A stretch of DNA of 64,000 bases from an uncultured Parasphingopyxis sp. (GTDB lineage Bacteria > Pseudomonadota > Alphaproteobacteria > Sphingomonadales > Sphingomonadaceae): positions 1-64,000 of the forward strand of contig NZ_CAKZNF010000037.1 in NCBI RefSeq assembly GCF_937129435.1. Reading direction: 5' to 3'. Positions 50,904 to 59,436 of the stretch are shown here, one piece after another. The first letter of the stretch is position 1. Each line of letters begins with the position of its first letter. A program made the translations under genes and the position numbers. The notes beneath the pieces are model-generated. The model was not told the DNA's origin and made no database searches. It saw only the letters and a program-made list of their open reading frames with translations.

Positions 50904-51610
50904 CCGAGGAAATGATCCGCGACGAGGTGCCGCGCACGGCGCCGCATCCGGGGCTGGCGCGACGGCTGGGCGCCGAAGCGATCGGCAGCTTCTTCCTGTT
51001 CTGCGTCGTGATCGGATCGGGGATCATGGGCGAGACGCTGTCGGGCGGGAATGTCGCCATCGCGCTGCTCGGCAACACGCTGGCGACCGGGGCGATCCTG
51101 TTCGTACTGATCGCGATGCTGGCGCCGATCTCGGGCGCGCATTTCAACCCGGCCGTGACGCTCGTGGCCGCGATCCGGCGCGAGATCGGAATGGGCGAGG
51201 GATTGCTTTATCTCGGGGCACAGCTCGCCGGCGGCATCCTCGGCGTCTGGGCCGCGCATTACATGTTCGACCTCGACATCCTGCAATGGTCGGAGAAGAC
51301 GCGCACCGGCGGCGGGCAATGGCTTGGCGAGGGAATCGCGACATTCGGCCTGATCTTCACCATCCTCGGCGCCGTCCGCTACCGCCCCGAATGGGTGGCC
51401 CCAGCCGTCGCGCTGTTCATCACCGCCGGCTACTGGTTCACCAGCTCGACGAGCTTCGCCAACCCGGCGATCGCGATTGCGCGCTCGCTGTCGGATACGT
51501 TCGCCGGGATCGCACCCGCCGATGTGCCGGGCTTCGTATTGGCTCAGATTGCAGGTGCGCTTTTTGCGGCGGCGTTGGGCGGGTGGCTGTTCGCGAAAGA
51601 ACTTCCCTAG
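50900..51610 (+). CDS. MIP-family aquaporin, probable arsenite channel (AqpS-like), 236 aa
   Basis: Six TM segments plus two half-helices with NPA motifs: SGAHFNPAVTLVAAIRRE and FTSSTSFANPAIAIARSLSDTF. N-terminal GAEAIGSFFLFCVVIGSGIMGETL is typical of MIP channels. In the ars operon of Sinorhizobium an aquaglyceroporin (AqpS) replaces an arsenite efflux pump and lets As(III) leave by diffusion after ArsC reduction; the same logic fits here. No ArsB or Acr3 is present in the operon. Confidence 0.9.
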   Translation: MTEEMIRDEVPRTAPHPGLARRLGAEAIGSFFLFCVVIGSGIMGETLSGGNVAIALLGNTLATGAILFVLIAMLAPISGAHFNPAVTLVAAIRREIGMGEGLLYLGAQLAGGILGVWAAHYMFDLDILQWSEKTRTGGGQWLGEGIATFGLIFTILGAVRYRPEWVAPAVALFITAGYWFTSSTSFANPAIAIARSLSDTFAGIAPADVPGFVLAQIAGALFAAALGGWLFAKELP

Positions 51611-51623
51611 AAAGCGAGTTCCT

Positions 51624-51717
51624 CGTCATTGCGAGGAGCCGAAGGCGACGAAGCAATCCAGGGCCACGAGCGCTGCGGTTTGTTGCCCTGGATTGCTTCG
51701 CTTCGCTCGCAATGACG
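51624..51717. repeat. CGTCATTGCGAG-type extragenic hairpin repeat
   Basis: CGTCATTGCGAGGAGCCGAAGG...CCAGGGC at 51624 and its near complement to CTCGCAATGACG at 51717 form a roughly 40-bp imperfect stem. This type of extragenic repeat occurs in many unrelated bacteria. It follows the aquaporin stop by 14 nt. Confidence 0.85.
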
Positions 51718-51820
51718 TAAGGCCGGGTTCAAGGGTCACCCTTCAACCCTTCCTTAACCAAAATTTCAGCCCTTTTCGCGATAAGCGACCGCAATTCAGG
51801 CGGCCAGCAAAGGCGGGGCG

Positions 51821-52897
51821 ATGACCGATTTTCGCGAAGCGCGCGCGGCGCTCTGGGGCTTTCTGGTCCTCGGCTTCTTTTTCTGCGCCGTACTCGGATC
51901 GGGCTATGTGAACCCGTCCGATTTCTGGCTGCTCTTCCGCACCTATCTCGGCATGGGCTTCGCGCTCTGGTTCGCCGTGGGCATCTTCGCGACGGCCGGC
52001 ATGCTCTGGAAGAACCGTCCGGCAAAAGACGGCACGGCGCCCTCGCCCTTCGTCCTGATCCGCGGCTGGTTCGAAACGCAATGGGACGAGAACCGTCTTG
52101 CGCGCACCCTATGGCCGCCGATTCTCTTCGCGATGCTGCTGACGAGCTTCAACGCATTCAAGCAGAAGATCCTCGCAACGCAGGGTTTCGCCTTTGACCC
52201 GGTTTTCGCCGAGGCCGACCGCTGGCTGTTCTTCGGCCAGGACGGCTGGCGTTTCTTCCACGATTGGTTCGGATCGCCGACGGCGACCGGCCTGATCGAT
52301 GCATCCTATCACGCCTGGTTCGTGCCGATGTCGGTCGGCGTCATGGTCTGCGCCTTTCTCGGCGCCTCGCATTACCGGCTGCGCACGCAATATCTGCTGA
52401 CCTATCTGTTCGTCTGGATCGGTCTCGGCAGCGTGATGGCCTTCCTGATGCCGTCGGCGGGGCCGTGCTTCTACAACCTGCTCGTCGCCCCGCAGCAAAG
52501 CTATGCCGAGATGATGGCGGTGCTGAACGCGCACAATGCCGCGCTCGAGGCAAGCGGCGGCCATGTCCAGGCGTTGTCGAACATGCAGGGCCTGCTGAAC
52601 GCCCGCGAAGCCGACGGGCTCGTCATCGGCGGCGGCATTTCCGCCATGCCGAGCGTCCATAACGGCCTGTCGGTGCTCTTCGCCATCGCCGCCTTCCGCT
52701 TCAGCCGAGTCGCCGGCTATGCGCTCAGCGCCTATGCCGTGCTGATCTGGGTCGGCTCGGTCTATCTCGGCTGGCACTACGGGCTGGACGGAATCGTCTC
52801 GGCGGTGCTGGTGATCGGGTTTTGGAAGCTGTCGGGAAGATTGGCGGACGCCATCGCGAGACCGGTGCATCCTTGGAGCAAGCTGGCGGCGGCTTGA
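51821..52897 (+). CDS. PAP2-superfamily membrane phosphatase, inositol-phosphotransferase type, 358 aa
   Basis: Polytopic (about eight TM). The PAP2 motifs are GQ-type KQKILAT region, PSAGPCFYNLL, GGGISAMPSVHNGLSVLFAIAAFRFSR (second His motif) and YLGWHYGLDGIVSAVLVIG (third, with catalytic His). This arrangement (SAMPSVH...GWHYxxD) resembles inositol phosphorylceramide synthase-like PAP2_3 enzymes; sphingomonads make glycosphingolipids, so a lipid headgroup transfer or phosphatase role is plausible. The stop TGA is followed at once by palindromic copy F. Confidence 0.87.
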   Translation: MTDFREARAALWGFLVLGFFFCAVLGSGYVNPSDFWLLFRTYLGMGFALWFAVGIFATAGMLWKNRPAKDGTAPSPFVLIRGWFETQWDENRLARTLWPPILFAMLLTSFNAFKQKILATQGFAFDPVFAEADRWLFFGQDGWRFFHDWFGSPTATGLIDASYHAWFVPMSVGVMVCAFLGASHYRLRTQYLLTYLFVWIGLGSVMAFLMPSAGPCFYNLLVAPQQSYAEMMAVLNAHNAALEASGGHVQALSNMQGLLNAREADGLVIGGGISAMPSVHNGLSVLFAIAAFRFSRVAGYALSAYAVLIWVGSVYLGWHYGLDGIVSAVLVIGFWKLSGRLADAIARPVHPWSKLAAA

Positions 52898-52942
52898 TTT
52901 GTCAGAACCTCGCTAACGCGAGGTCGCCGCTCTACGTCTGAC
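52898..52942. repeat. TTGTCAGA-ended palindromic repeat, copy F
   Basis: TTTGTCAGA starts directly after the PAP2 TGA; hairpin CCTCGC-taac-GCGAGG, GTCGCCGC, and GTCTGAC, whose minus-strand reading begins directly after the GtrA TAG. It exactly fills a 45-nt convergent gap. Confidence 0.85.
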
Positions 52943-53349
52943 TATCGAAACGTCCAACGCCGGTTCAGGTAGAAACTCAGCCACGGCGTCACGAGGACGA
53001 TCGGCACGAGCGGCCAACTCGGCGACGCGCCCATTCGCACCGCAATCAACCACACCCAAAAGCTGTTGAGCGCAAAGCCTGCGAGGTTCACGGCGAGGAA
53101 CAGCACACCGCTCCGCACGGGGCGGTCGCGCCTACCATGGCCTTCGAAGCTCCAGCGCGAATGGACGAGATAGCCGATCACCACCGTCGCACCGAAGGCG
53201 ATGACGTTGGCGATCATCGGGTCGATCCGCACGGGGACGGCCGAAACCCAGTACACACCCGCGTAAAAGGCCGTCAGCGCGCCGCCGCTGATCGCATAGC
53301 GGACGATCTGCCGCCGAAGCTCGGGCGAAAAAGGCATGGCGCGCTCCAT
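52942..53349 (-). CDS. GtrA-family membrane protein, 135 aa
   Basis: Four-helix flippase-like protein for polyprenyl-linked sugars: RRQIVRYAISGGALTAFYAGVYWVSAV, IANVIAFGATVVIGYLVHSRWSFEGHG, RSGVLFLAVNLAGFALNSFWVWLIAV, LVPIVLVTPWLSFYLNRRWTFR. The SRWSF and RRWTF repeats are the GtrA signature. It lies divergent from the GT-C-like protein, which may use the sugar lipid it moves. Start ATG 53349 or 53337 (less likely). Confidence 0.9.
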   Translation of the reverse strand: MERAMPFSPELRRQIVRYAISGGALTAFYAGVYWVSAVPVRIDPMIANVIAFGATVVIGYLVHSRWSFEGHGRRDRPVRSGVLFLAVNLAGFALNSFWVWLIAVRMGASPSWPLVPIVLVTPWLSFYLNRRWTFR

Positions 53350-53390
53350 CGCAGGCAGGATTAGGCAAAGATAGTTAACGTTTCTTTCCT

Positions 53391-55205
53391 ATGGATGCCC
53401 GCATGACGGAGGCAGGAACCGGCGCGGACGCGCGGGACATGGCGGATCACCGCTTCTGGCGCGCCCATTGGCTCATCGGCACACTCGTCGCATGGGCGCT
53501 GGTCTCGTGCGTCACGCTGCTCGCCAAATGGCAAAGCGTGATGGCGCTCGGCCTTGGGGATACCGACGATAATTTGCGGCTGGCGCAGGTTCGCGCGTGG
53601 CTCGACGGGCAGGGCTGGTACGACCTTCGCCAATATCACCTCGCCCCGCCCGAGGGCGCCGATATCCACTGGTCGCGCCTGCCGGACCTGCCCATCGCCG
53701 CGATCGACCTGCTGCTGACGCCAGTGGTCGGCGCAGAGATGGCCGAGCGCTGGGCCGTCGCGCTGGCGCCGCTGATCCCCTTCGCCATCGGCCTCATCGC
53801 GCTGGCGCTGATCGCGCGGCGGCTGGTTGCACCACATGCTTGGCCGCTGGCGCTGCTCGCCGCCTGCTGCGCCGGGATCCTGATGCCGATGTGGATGCCG
53901 CTGCGGATCGACCATCATGGCTGGCAGCTCGCACTGCTGGCCGTGGCGTTGGCGGGGCTTGCCGATCCACGTCCGGCACGCGGCGGTGTGACGAGCGGAA
54001 TCGCGTCCGCGCTGTCGCTCGCCATCGGGCTCGAAATGCTGATCTTCCTCGCGCTGATCGGCGGCGCGACGGCGCTGTTCTGGGTGCGCTCGCAGGAGCA
54101 CGCCAGACGCATCGCCGCCTATGGCGCGAGCCTTGCCGGCGGATCGGGCATCGCCTTCCTGATCTTCGCGTCGGAAGCAAATCGCGCGCCCGTCTGCGAC
54201 GCGCTCTCGCCCGTTTGGCTATCGGCCGTTGCGGCGGCGGGCGCGGCGCTGGCGCTGCTCTCGCTCACGCGCAATGAACGCTGGGTCGTCCGGCTGATGC
54301 TCGCAGGGATCGCCGGAGCGCTGATCGCCATCGGCTTTGCGCTGCTCTGGCCCGATTGCCTCGGCCGCCCCGAAGGCGTGAGCCCCGAACTGCAAGCGCT
54401 CTGGCTCGACAATGTGCAGGAGGCCCGGCCGATCTGGCGGCAGGACTGGCAGAAGGCGCTGATCGTCATCGCGCTGCCGCTCTCCGGCCTTGCGGGTTAC
54501 GCCATCGGCCTGTGGCGCGCGCGGACGGACATGGCCCGCTTCGCACCGCTGCTCGCGCTGGCCGCGATGGCGGTGATGAGTATCCTGCTCCTTTTCTGGC
54601 AGGTCCGTACGGCGCCCGCCGCGCAGCTCCTCGCCGTGCCCGGCGCCGCGCTGCTCGGGATGGCGATCATCCCGCCGATGCGGCGCTCGGGCCAAATGCT
54701 CGTTCGCGTCTTCGGCACCGTCGCTGCCATCGGCGTGATGACCGGGCTCTGGGCCGTTGTCCCGATCGCCATGGTGCCCGACGCCGACGCGGCGGAGAGC
54801 GAAGCCAGCGACACCGCCGAAGCCGATTGCGGTTCGCTCGAGGCCATGGCGGCGCTCGACCGCCTGCCGCCCGCGACGATCGTCGCGCCCGTCGATCTGT
54901 CGCCGCGCCTGATCGTCGGCACCCATCACAATGCGATCGCGGGTCCCTATCATCGCAATGGCGAGGCCATGATGGACGTTTTCGAAGGTCTGGGCGGGAA
55001 CGAGGCGCGGCTGCGCGAAACCGTGGAGCGTTACAGCGCGAGCTATGTGCTCATCTGTCCCGGCATGAAGGGCGACTGGCTCTACGGCGTCGAGGACGAG
55101 GGGCGCACGTTCAACCGGCTTGTTTCGGACGATGCGCCATCCTGGCTGGTATCGGTCGCGCTGCCCGAAGGCTCGCCCTACAGGTTATGGCGCGTCGTCG
55201 AGTAA
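53391..55205 (+). CDS. GT-C-like polytopic membrane protein, 604 aa
   Basis: About eleven TM segments. The conserved first periplasmic loop has ALGLGDTDDNLRLAQVRAWLDGQGWYDLRQYHLAPPEGADIHWSRLPDLPIAAIDLLL, an acidic DxD-like GDTDDN typical of GT-C enzymes such as STT3/AglB and PMT. It is often misnamed AcrB/AcrD/AcrF family protein. The C-terminal 120 residues (ALDRLPPATIVAPVDLSPRLIVGTHHNAIAGPYHRNGEAMMDVFEG) are a soluble domain, common in such OST-like proteins. Probably glycosylates a protein or lipid with a polyprenyl-linked sugar, fitting GtrA and PAP2 next door. Enzyme class inferred. Confidence 0.72.
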   Translation: MDARMTEAGTGADARDMADHRFWRAHWLIGTLVAWALVSCVTLLAKWQSVMALGLGDTDDNLRLAQVRAWLDGQGWYDLRQYHLAPPEGADIHWSRLPDLPIAAIDLLLTPVVGAEMAERWAVALAPLIPFAIGLIALALIARRLVAPHAWPLALLAACCAGILMPMWMPLRIDHHGWQLALLAVALAGLADPRPARGGVTSGIASALSLAIGLEMLIFLALIGGATALFWVRSQEHARRIAAYGASLAGGSGIAFLIFASEANRAPVCDALSPVWLSAVAAAGAALALLSLTRNERWVVRLMLAGIAGALIAIGFALLWPDCLGRPEGVSPELQALWLDNVQEARPIWRQDWQKALIVIALPLSGLAGYAIGLWRARTDMARFAPLLALAAMAVMSILLLFWQVRTAPAAQLLAVPGAALLGMAIIPPMRRSGQMLVRVFGTVAAIGVMTGLWAVVPIAMVPDADAAESEASDTAEADCGSLEAMAALDRLPPATIVAPVDLSPRLIVGTHHNAIAGPYHRNGEAMMDVFEGLGGNEARLRETVERYSASYVLICPGMKGDWLYGVEDEGRTFNRLVSDDAPSWLVSVALPEGSPYRLWRVVE

Positions 55206-55221
55206 AATTGAAACGCACGGC

Positions 55222-55851
55222 TCAGCCGCCGATCCCGAACGTCCCGCCGATTCCATCGACCACGAACTGCGTCGCGAGCGCCGCCAGCAGCACACCGAGC
55301 AACCGGGTGATCACCGCCTCGATCCGCGCGCCGAGAAGCCGCATGATCGGGCTGGCGCCGAGCAGCGCCAGCAGCGTCAGCAGCAAAACCGTTGCCATCG
55401 CGCCGAGAACGACGAGCGATTCGGTCAGCCCCGTGCTGCGCGCCTCCATCAGCATCACCGCCGCGATCGTGCCGGGGCCCGCGATCATCGGCATCGCCAT
55501 CGGAAAGACCGAGACGTCCTCGACCTCGGGCGTGTCGATGATCTTCTGCGCCCGGTCCTCGCGCCGCTGCGTGCGCTTCTCGAACACCATTTCGAGCGCG
55601 ATCAGGAACAACATGATGCCCCCCGCGATGCGGAAGGAATCGAGGCTGATATGGAGCGCGCCCAACAATTGCTCTCCGAGCAGCGCGAAGAACAGCAGGA
55701 TGAGCGAGGATACGATGATCGCGCGGATCGCCATCGATCGGCGCTGCGTATCGCTCGCCTCCGTCGTCAGGCTCGCGAAAATCGGCGCGTTGCCCGGCGG
55801 ATCGATGATGACGAAAAAGGTCGTCAGCGCGGAGAGATAGAGCTCGATCAT
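55222..55851 (-). CDS. MarC-family integral membrane protein, 209 aa
   Basis: Six TM helices: [166 protein letters not shown] and IAGPG are the MarC signatures; the family is unrelated to mar drug resistance and its function is unknown. Start ATG 55851 overlaps the previous gene by ATGA. The N-terminal extension of the reading frame is a shadow. Confidence 0.93.
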   Translation of the reverse strand: MIELYLSALTTFFVIIDPPGNAPIFASLTTEASDTQRRSMAIRAIIVSSLILLFFALLGEQLLGALHISLDSFRIAGGIMLFLIALEMVFEKRTQRREDRAQKIIDTPEVEDVSVFPMAMPMIAGPGTIAAVMLMEARSTGLTESLVVLGAMATVLLLTLLALLGASPIMRLLGARIEAVITRLLGVLLAALATQFVVDGIGGTFGIGG

Positions 55852-56477
55852 CGCGCGGGTGCCGGTGTCCGGTGTTCGATCACCGTTTCGAATTCGTCGC
55901 CGTTGAACATCGTGACCGTCAGAACAGAACCGCCACCCCGTTCGCGTTCCCATCTCCAGCGCAAGGTCTGGTCGGCGGAGCTTCCGTGCGTCGGAATATA
56001 GGCGCCTGCGGGCGCGCCGGTCCGAAACCGGCGAAATTCGCCGTCGCACGCGGCGCGGCGCACCGTCGGCTGCTCCCCTGCCGCCACCGGCATATCGAGG
56101 TCGGCGCCGTCGTCCAGCGTCCAGCGCCAGCTGCCGTCTGCCTGCCGCGCCCAGACCGTCACGAAATAACCAACGCGATTGCCTGGCCGAACCCAGGGTC
56201 CAGTATTGACCGCCATCGTGCCGTCGCACGAAATAAAGGTTCGCGCCGGCCACCAGCGCACCGAGATCGGCGGATCGGAAAGGCCATCGAGAATCTCGGA
56301 AGCAAAGCCGACGTTCGGCGCAAACATCACCGCGTCGCCACGGGCAAACCGCCGGAACGCCGTCCACTGGCCGTCGGTCTGCGCCGCTTCGGCAAACGCG
56401 CGCTCGGCCGCGATCACTTCGGCCGCCGCATCATGCTCGGCCGACCCCGCCAGCAGTAGCGCCGCGAGCGCGATCAC
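55848..56477 (-). CDS. DUF4440/SnoaL-like exported protein, 209 aa
   Basis: Starts at GTG 56477, overlapping the folD TGA (GTGA). A hydrophobic N-terminus [15 protein letters not shown] acts as signal. [104 protein letters not shown] resembles the SnoaL/DUF4440 cone fold used by isomerases and non-enzymatic binding proteins. Its stop overlaps marC (ATGA). Function unknown; the coupling folD-this-marC suggests one transcript. Confidence 0.75.
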   Translation of the reverse strand: MIALAALLLAGSAEHDAAAEVIAAERAFAEAAQTDGQWTAFRRFARGDAVMFAPNVGFASEILDGLSDPPISVRWWPARTFISCDGTMAVNTGPWVRPGNRVGYFVTVWARQADGSWRWTLDDGADLDMPVAAGEQPTVRRAACDGEFRRFRTGAPAGAYIPTHGSSADQTLRWRWERERGGGSVLTVTMFNGDEFETVIEHRTPAPAR

Positions 56478-57367
56478 AGCCCCTCCGGATCGGGCAGCCC
56501 CGCGCGGCGGTGGGCGGCGACGAGAGTGTTGCGCAGCAATACGGCGATCGTCATCGGCCCGACGCCGCCCGGCACCGGCGTGATCGCCTTGACATGATCG
56601 GCCTCCTCATAGGCGACGTCGCCGACGAGCCGCCCGCGCTCCTGACCCGGTTCGGGGTCGAGCCGGTTGATGCCGACATCGACGACGACCGCGCCGTCCT
56701 TGAGCCAGCTTCCGCGCACCATCTCCGGGCGACCGACGGCGGCGACGACGATATCGGCACGGCGCACGATCTCTTCGAGGTTCCGTGTGCGGCTGTGCGC
56801 GATGGTGACCGTGCAATTGGCGTTGACGAGAAGCTGTGCCATCGGGCGTCCGACGAGCTGCGAGCGGCCCATGATCACGGCATCGAGGCCCGACAGGTCG
56901 TCCCCGAGCCGGTCGTGCAGCAGCATCATGCAGCCCCAGGGCGTGCAGGGCCGCAAGCCGGGTTCGTTGTTCGCGAGCCGCGCGACATTCTCCGCCGTCA
57001 GCCCGTCGACATCCTTGGCCGGATCGATCGCGGCGACGACTTCGCCCTCATCATAACCGTCCGGCAACGGCAGCTGGACGAGGATACCATCGACGCCCTC
57101 GTCTTCGTTGAGTTGGTGAATGAGCGCGATGAGGCTCTCTTGTCCGATATCGGCGTCGAGCTTGTGTTCGAAACTCTTCATCCCCGCCGCGACCGTGGCC
57201 TTGCCCTTGGAACGGACATAGACCTCGCTCGCCGGATCGTTGCCGACGAGCACAACGGCAAGCCCCGGCTTCCGGCCGGCCTCGCGCGAAAAGGCGGGGA
57301 CGGCGGCGGCGATGCGCTCGCGCAGGGCGGCGGCGAAAGCCTTTCCGTCGATGCGTTCGGCAGCCAT
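56474..57367 (-). CDS. folD: Methylene-tetrahydrofolate dehydrogenase/cyclohydrolase
   Basis: Bifunctional C1-folate enzyme. 297 residues: [12 protein letters not shown], Lys-containing [18 protein letters not shown] (YxxxK-type [12 protein letters not shown]), [76 protein letters not shown] (Rossmann), [30 protein letters not shown]. Length typical. Downstream of yggT by 4 nt and overlapping a DUF4440-like gene. Confidence 0.96.
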   Translation of the reverse strand: MAAERIDGKAFAAALRERIAAAVPAFSREAGRKPGLAVVLVGNDPASEVYVRSKGKATVAAGMKSFEHKLDADIGQESLIALIHQLNEDEGVDGILVQLPLPDGYDEGEVVAAIDPAKDVDGLTAENVARLANNEPGLRPCTPWGCMMLLHDRLGDDLSGLDAVIMGRSQLVGRPMAQLLVNANCTVTIAHSRTRNLEEIVRRADIVVAAVGRPEMVRGSWLKDGAVVVDVGINRLDPEPGQERGRLVGDVAYEEADHVKAITPVPGGVGPMTIAVLLRNTLVAAHRRAGLPDPEGL

Positions 57368-57371
57368 GGCG

Positions 57372-57668
57372 CTACACCGTCATCAGCTGCGGCTGCAGAT
57401 CGACGAGGAATCGCGTCAACAGGTGCAGCAACAGGATCACGACGATCGGCGAGAAATCGATGCCGCCGAAATCGGGCATGAAGGCGCGGATCGGCCGGTA
57501 GAGCGGGTCGGTCACGCGTTCCAGCAGGTAGAGAAACTGCCGGACGCCCGCATTATAGGTGTTGATCACATTGAACGCGACGAGCCAGCTCAGCACGGCC
57601 TGGATGATGATCACCCAGATCATGATCTGGATCAGCAGGATGACAACGCCGAGCAGGGCGTAAAGCAT
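57372..57668 (-). CDS. yggT: YggT family membrane protein, 98 aa
   Basis: Two predicted TM helices: [90 protein letters not shown]. The [12 protein letters not shown] and GGIDFSPI motifs define YggT/YlmG, a family linked to cell division and osmotic stress. First gene of a minus-strand operon with folD 4 nt later. Confidence 0.93.
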   Translation of the reverse strand: MLYALLGVVILLIQIMIWVIIIQAVLSWLVAFNVINTYNAGVRQFLYLLERVTDPLYRPIRAFMPDFGGIDFSPIVVILLLHLLTRFLVDLQPQLMTV

Positions 57669-57747
57669 GGACTGGCTCCTCGTGCGGAGCCCCGCATCTA
57701 GCGACTGGGCGGGCGGGGTTCAATGCGGGGAGGCGGAAGTATGTGGT

Positions 57748-57768
57748 TCCTCCCCGGCACGGGGAGGA
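57748..57768. repeat. Hairpin TCCTCCCCG..CGGGGAGGA after argB
   Basis: Nine-bp stem with a 3-nt loop directly after the argB stop; it matches half of the repeat at 39205-39350 and may act as a transcription end. Confidence 0.55.
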
Positions 57769-57769
57769 C

Positions 57770-58675
57770 CTAGACCTTCCTTACCATCGTGCCCACGCCC
57801 GCACGCGTGAAGAACTCCAGCAGCAGCCCGTGCGGCACGCGGCCGTCGAGGATCACCGCCGCCTCCACGCCCGCCTCGACCGCGTCGATGCACGTGTCGA
57901 GCTTGGGGATCATGCCCCCGGAGATCGTGCCGTCCGACTTCAGCACGCCGATGGCGTCGGGCGTGAGGTCGGTCAGCAGCGCGCCCTGCTTGTCGAGCAC
58001 CCCGGCAACATCGGTCAGCAGGAAGAGCCGCTTCGCGCCCATCGCCCCGGCGACCGCGCCCGCCATGGTATCGGCATTGATATTGTAGGTCTGCCCTTCG
58101 CCATCGACGCCGACCGGCGCGACGACCGGAATCATGCCCGCTTCGGAAATCGTGTCGATGATGCTGCGATCCACGGCCACCGGTTCGCCGACAAAGCCGA
58201 GATCGACGGCGCGTTCGATATTCGATTCGGGATCGCGCACCGTCCGCTCTATCTTTCGCGCACGGAGGAAACCGCCATCCTTGCCCGAAATGCCGACTGC
58301 GCGGCCGCCCGCCTGCCCGATCCAGCTGACGAGCTCCTTGTTGATCGCACCGGACAGCACCATCTCGGCAACCTTCGCCGTCTCGGCATCGGTGACGCGC
58401 AATCCGTCGACGAATTCGCTCTCAACGCCCAATTTCTCCAGCATCGCGCCGATCTGCGGCCCGCCGCCATGGACGACCACCGGGTTGATGCCCACCGCCT
58501 TGAGCAAAACGATGTCCTGCGCGAAATCGTGCGCAGCCTGCGCGTCGCCCATCGCATGGCCGCCATATTTGACGACGAAGGTCGCGCCGGCGAAGCGCTG
58601 CAGATAGGGCAGCGCCTCGACAAGCGTCTCCGCCTTTGCAAGCTGCTGCGGATCGGGGGCGTGATCGTCGGTCAT
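57770..58675 (-). CDS. argB: Acetylglutamate kinase
   Basis: Second step of arginine synthesis: phosphorylates N-acetylglutamate. 301 residues. [52 protein letters not shown] (substrate and ATP glycine-rich loops), [108 protein letters not shown]. Normal length. Both argB and argG are in this window but not in one operon. Confidence 0.96.
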   Translation of the reverse strand: MTDDHAPDPQQLAKAETLVEALPYLQRFAGATFVVKYGGHAMGDAQAAHDFAQDIVLLKAVGINPVVVHGGGPQIGAMLEKLGVESEFVDGLRVTDAETAKVAEMVLSGAINKELVSWIGQAGGRAVGISGKDGGFLRARKIERTVRDPESNIERAVDLGFVGEPVAVDRSIIDTISEAGMIPVVAPVGVDGEGQTYNINADTMAGAVAGAMGAKRLFLLTDVAGVLDKQGALLTDLTPDAIGVLKSDGTISGGMIPKLDTCIDAVEAGVEAAVILDGRVPHGLLLEFFTRAGVGTMVRKV

Positions 58676-58733
58676 GGCGCGCTTCTTTGCAGGTCGCGCC
58701 GCCGGTTTCCAGTACGAACTGGCGCCGTGCCGC

Positions 58734-59363
58734 CTAGCCGTTGACCCAGCCGCCCGGCATGCCGAAGGGCCACCAGTACCAGGTCAGCCAAATGCTGGGG
58801 ATGGTCGTCGCGAAGCCGAGTAGCGTCATGACGCCGTCGCGCGCCGTCAGGCCAATGCCGAAGAACAGCATCGCAATGGCGGGCACGGTGGCGGCGAATG
58901 GCACGAGTTCCATCGGCACCATCATCGCCGATAGGAAGATAAGACATAGCGCAATCAGCCAGGACGTGCCGTTGCCTGCTACCCATTCGAGCCGCGGCTG
59001 GATGAATCGGTCGCCACGCTCAAGCCATTTGGCCTCCTTCTCGCGGAAGTTGATCATCTTCTGCTTGTCGAAACCAATCTTGCGCATCGATTGCGGCATC
59101 CAAGGGTGTTTGGCACCGAACGCAAGCTGGACCGAGAGTAAGGAGACGATCGCACCCAAAACGACCGGGAGCAACGGAATGCCGCCGACCGGCGAAATGA
59201 TGATCAGCGCAACGATGACAAGGATCGGACCGAAACTGCGCGTGCCATATTCGTCGAGCAGGTCGGTCAGGCACACCTTCTCGCCATGCGCGGCATGAAT
59301 CGCATCGTCGAGCACATCTTCGAGCGGATGTTCGGCATGGGAAGGGAGGGTGTGTTCGGCCAT
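58734..59363 (-). CDS. exoD: ExoD family exopolysaccharide-synthesis protein, 209 aa
   Basis: I start at ATG 59363 ([98 protein letters not shown]), which begins the family. It holds about four TM helices, including a periodic [14 protein letters not shown] loop and the [15 protein letters not shown] end. ExoD in Rhizobium is needed for exopolysaccharide and nodule invasion; the biochemical function is unknown. Stands alone between argB and an epoxide hydrolase. Confidence 0.92.
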   Translation of the reverse strand: MAEHTLPSHAEHPLEDVLDDAIHAAHGEKVCLTDLLDEYGTRSFGPILVIVALIIISPVGGIPLLPVVLGAIVSLLSVQLAFGAKHPWMPQSMRKIGFDKQKMINFREKEAKWLERGDRFIQPRLEWVAGNGTSWLIALCLIFLSAMMVPMELVPFAATVPAIAMLFFGIGLTARDGVMTLLGFATTIPSIWLTWYWWPFGMPGGWVNG

Positions 59364-59436
59364 GGCGTGAATTCTATAACGCACTGAAATGGCGAAAGGG
59401 TTCCGGCAGGCCGCGAAAAACCCGATGAAATAATGT

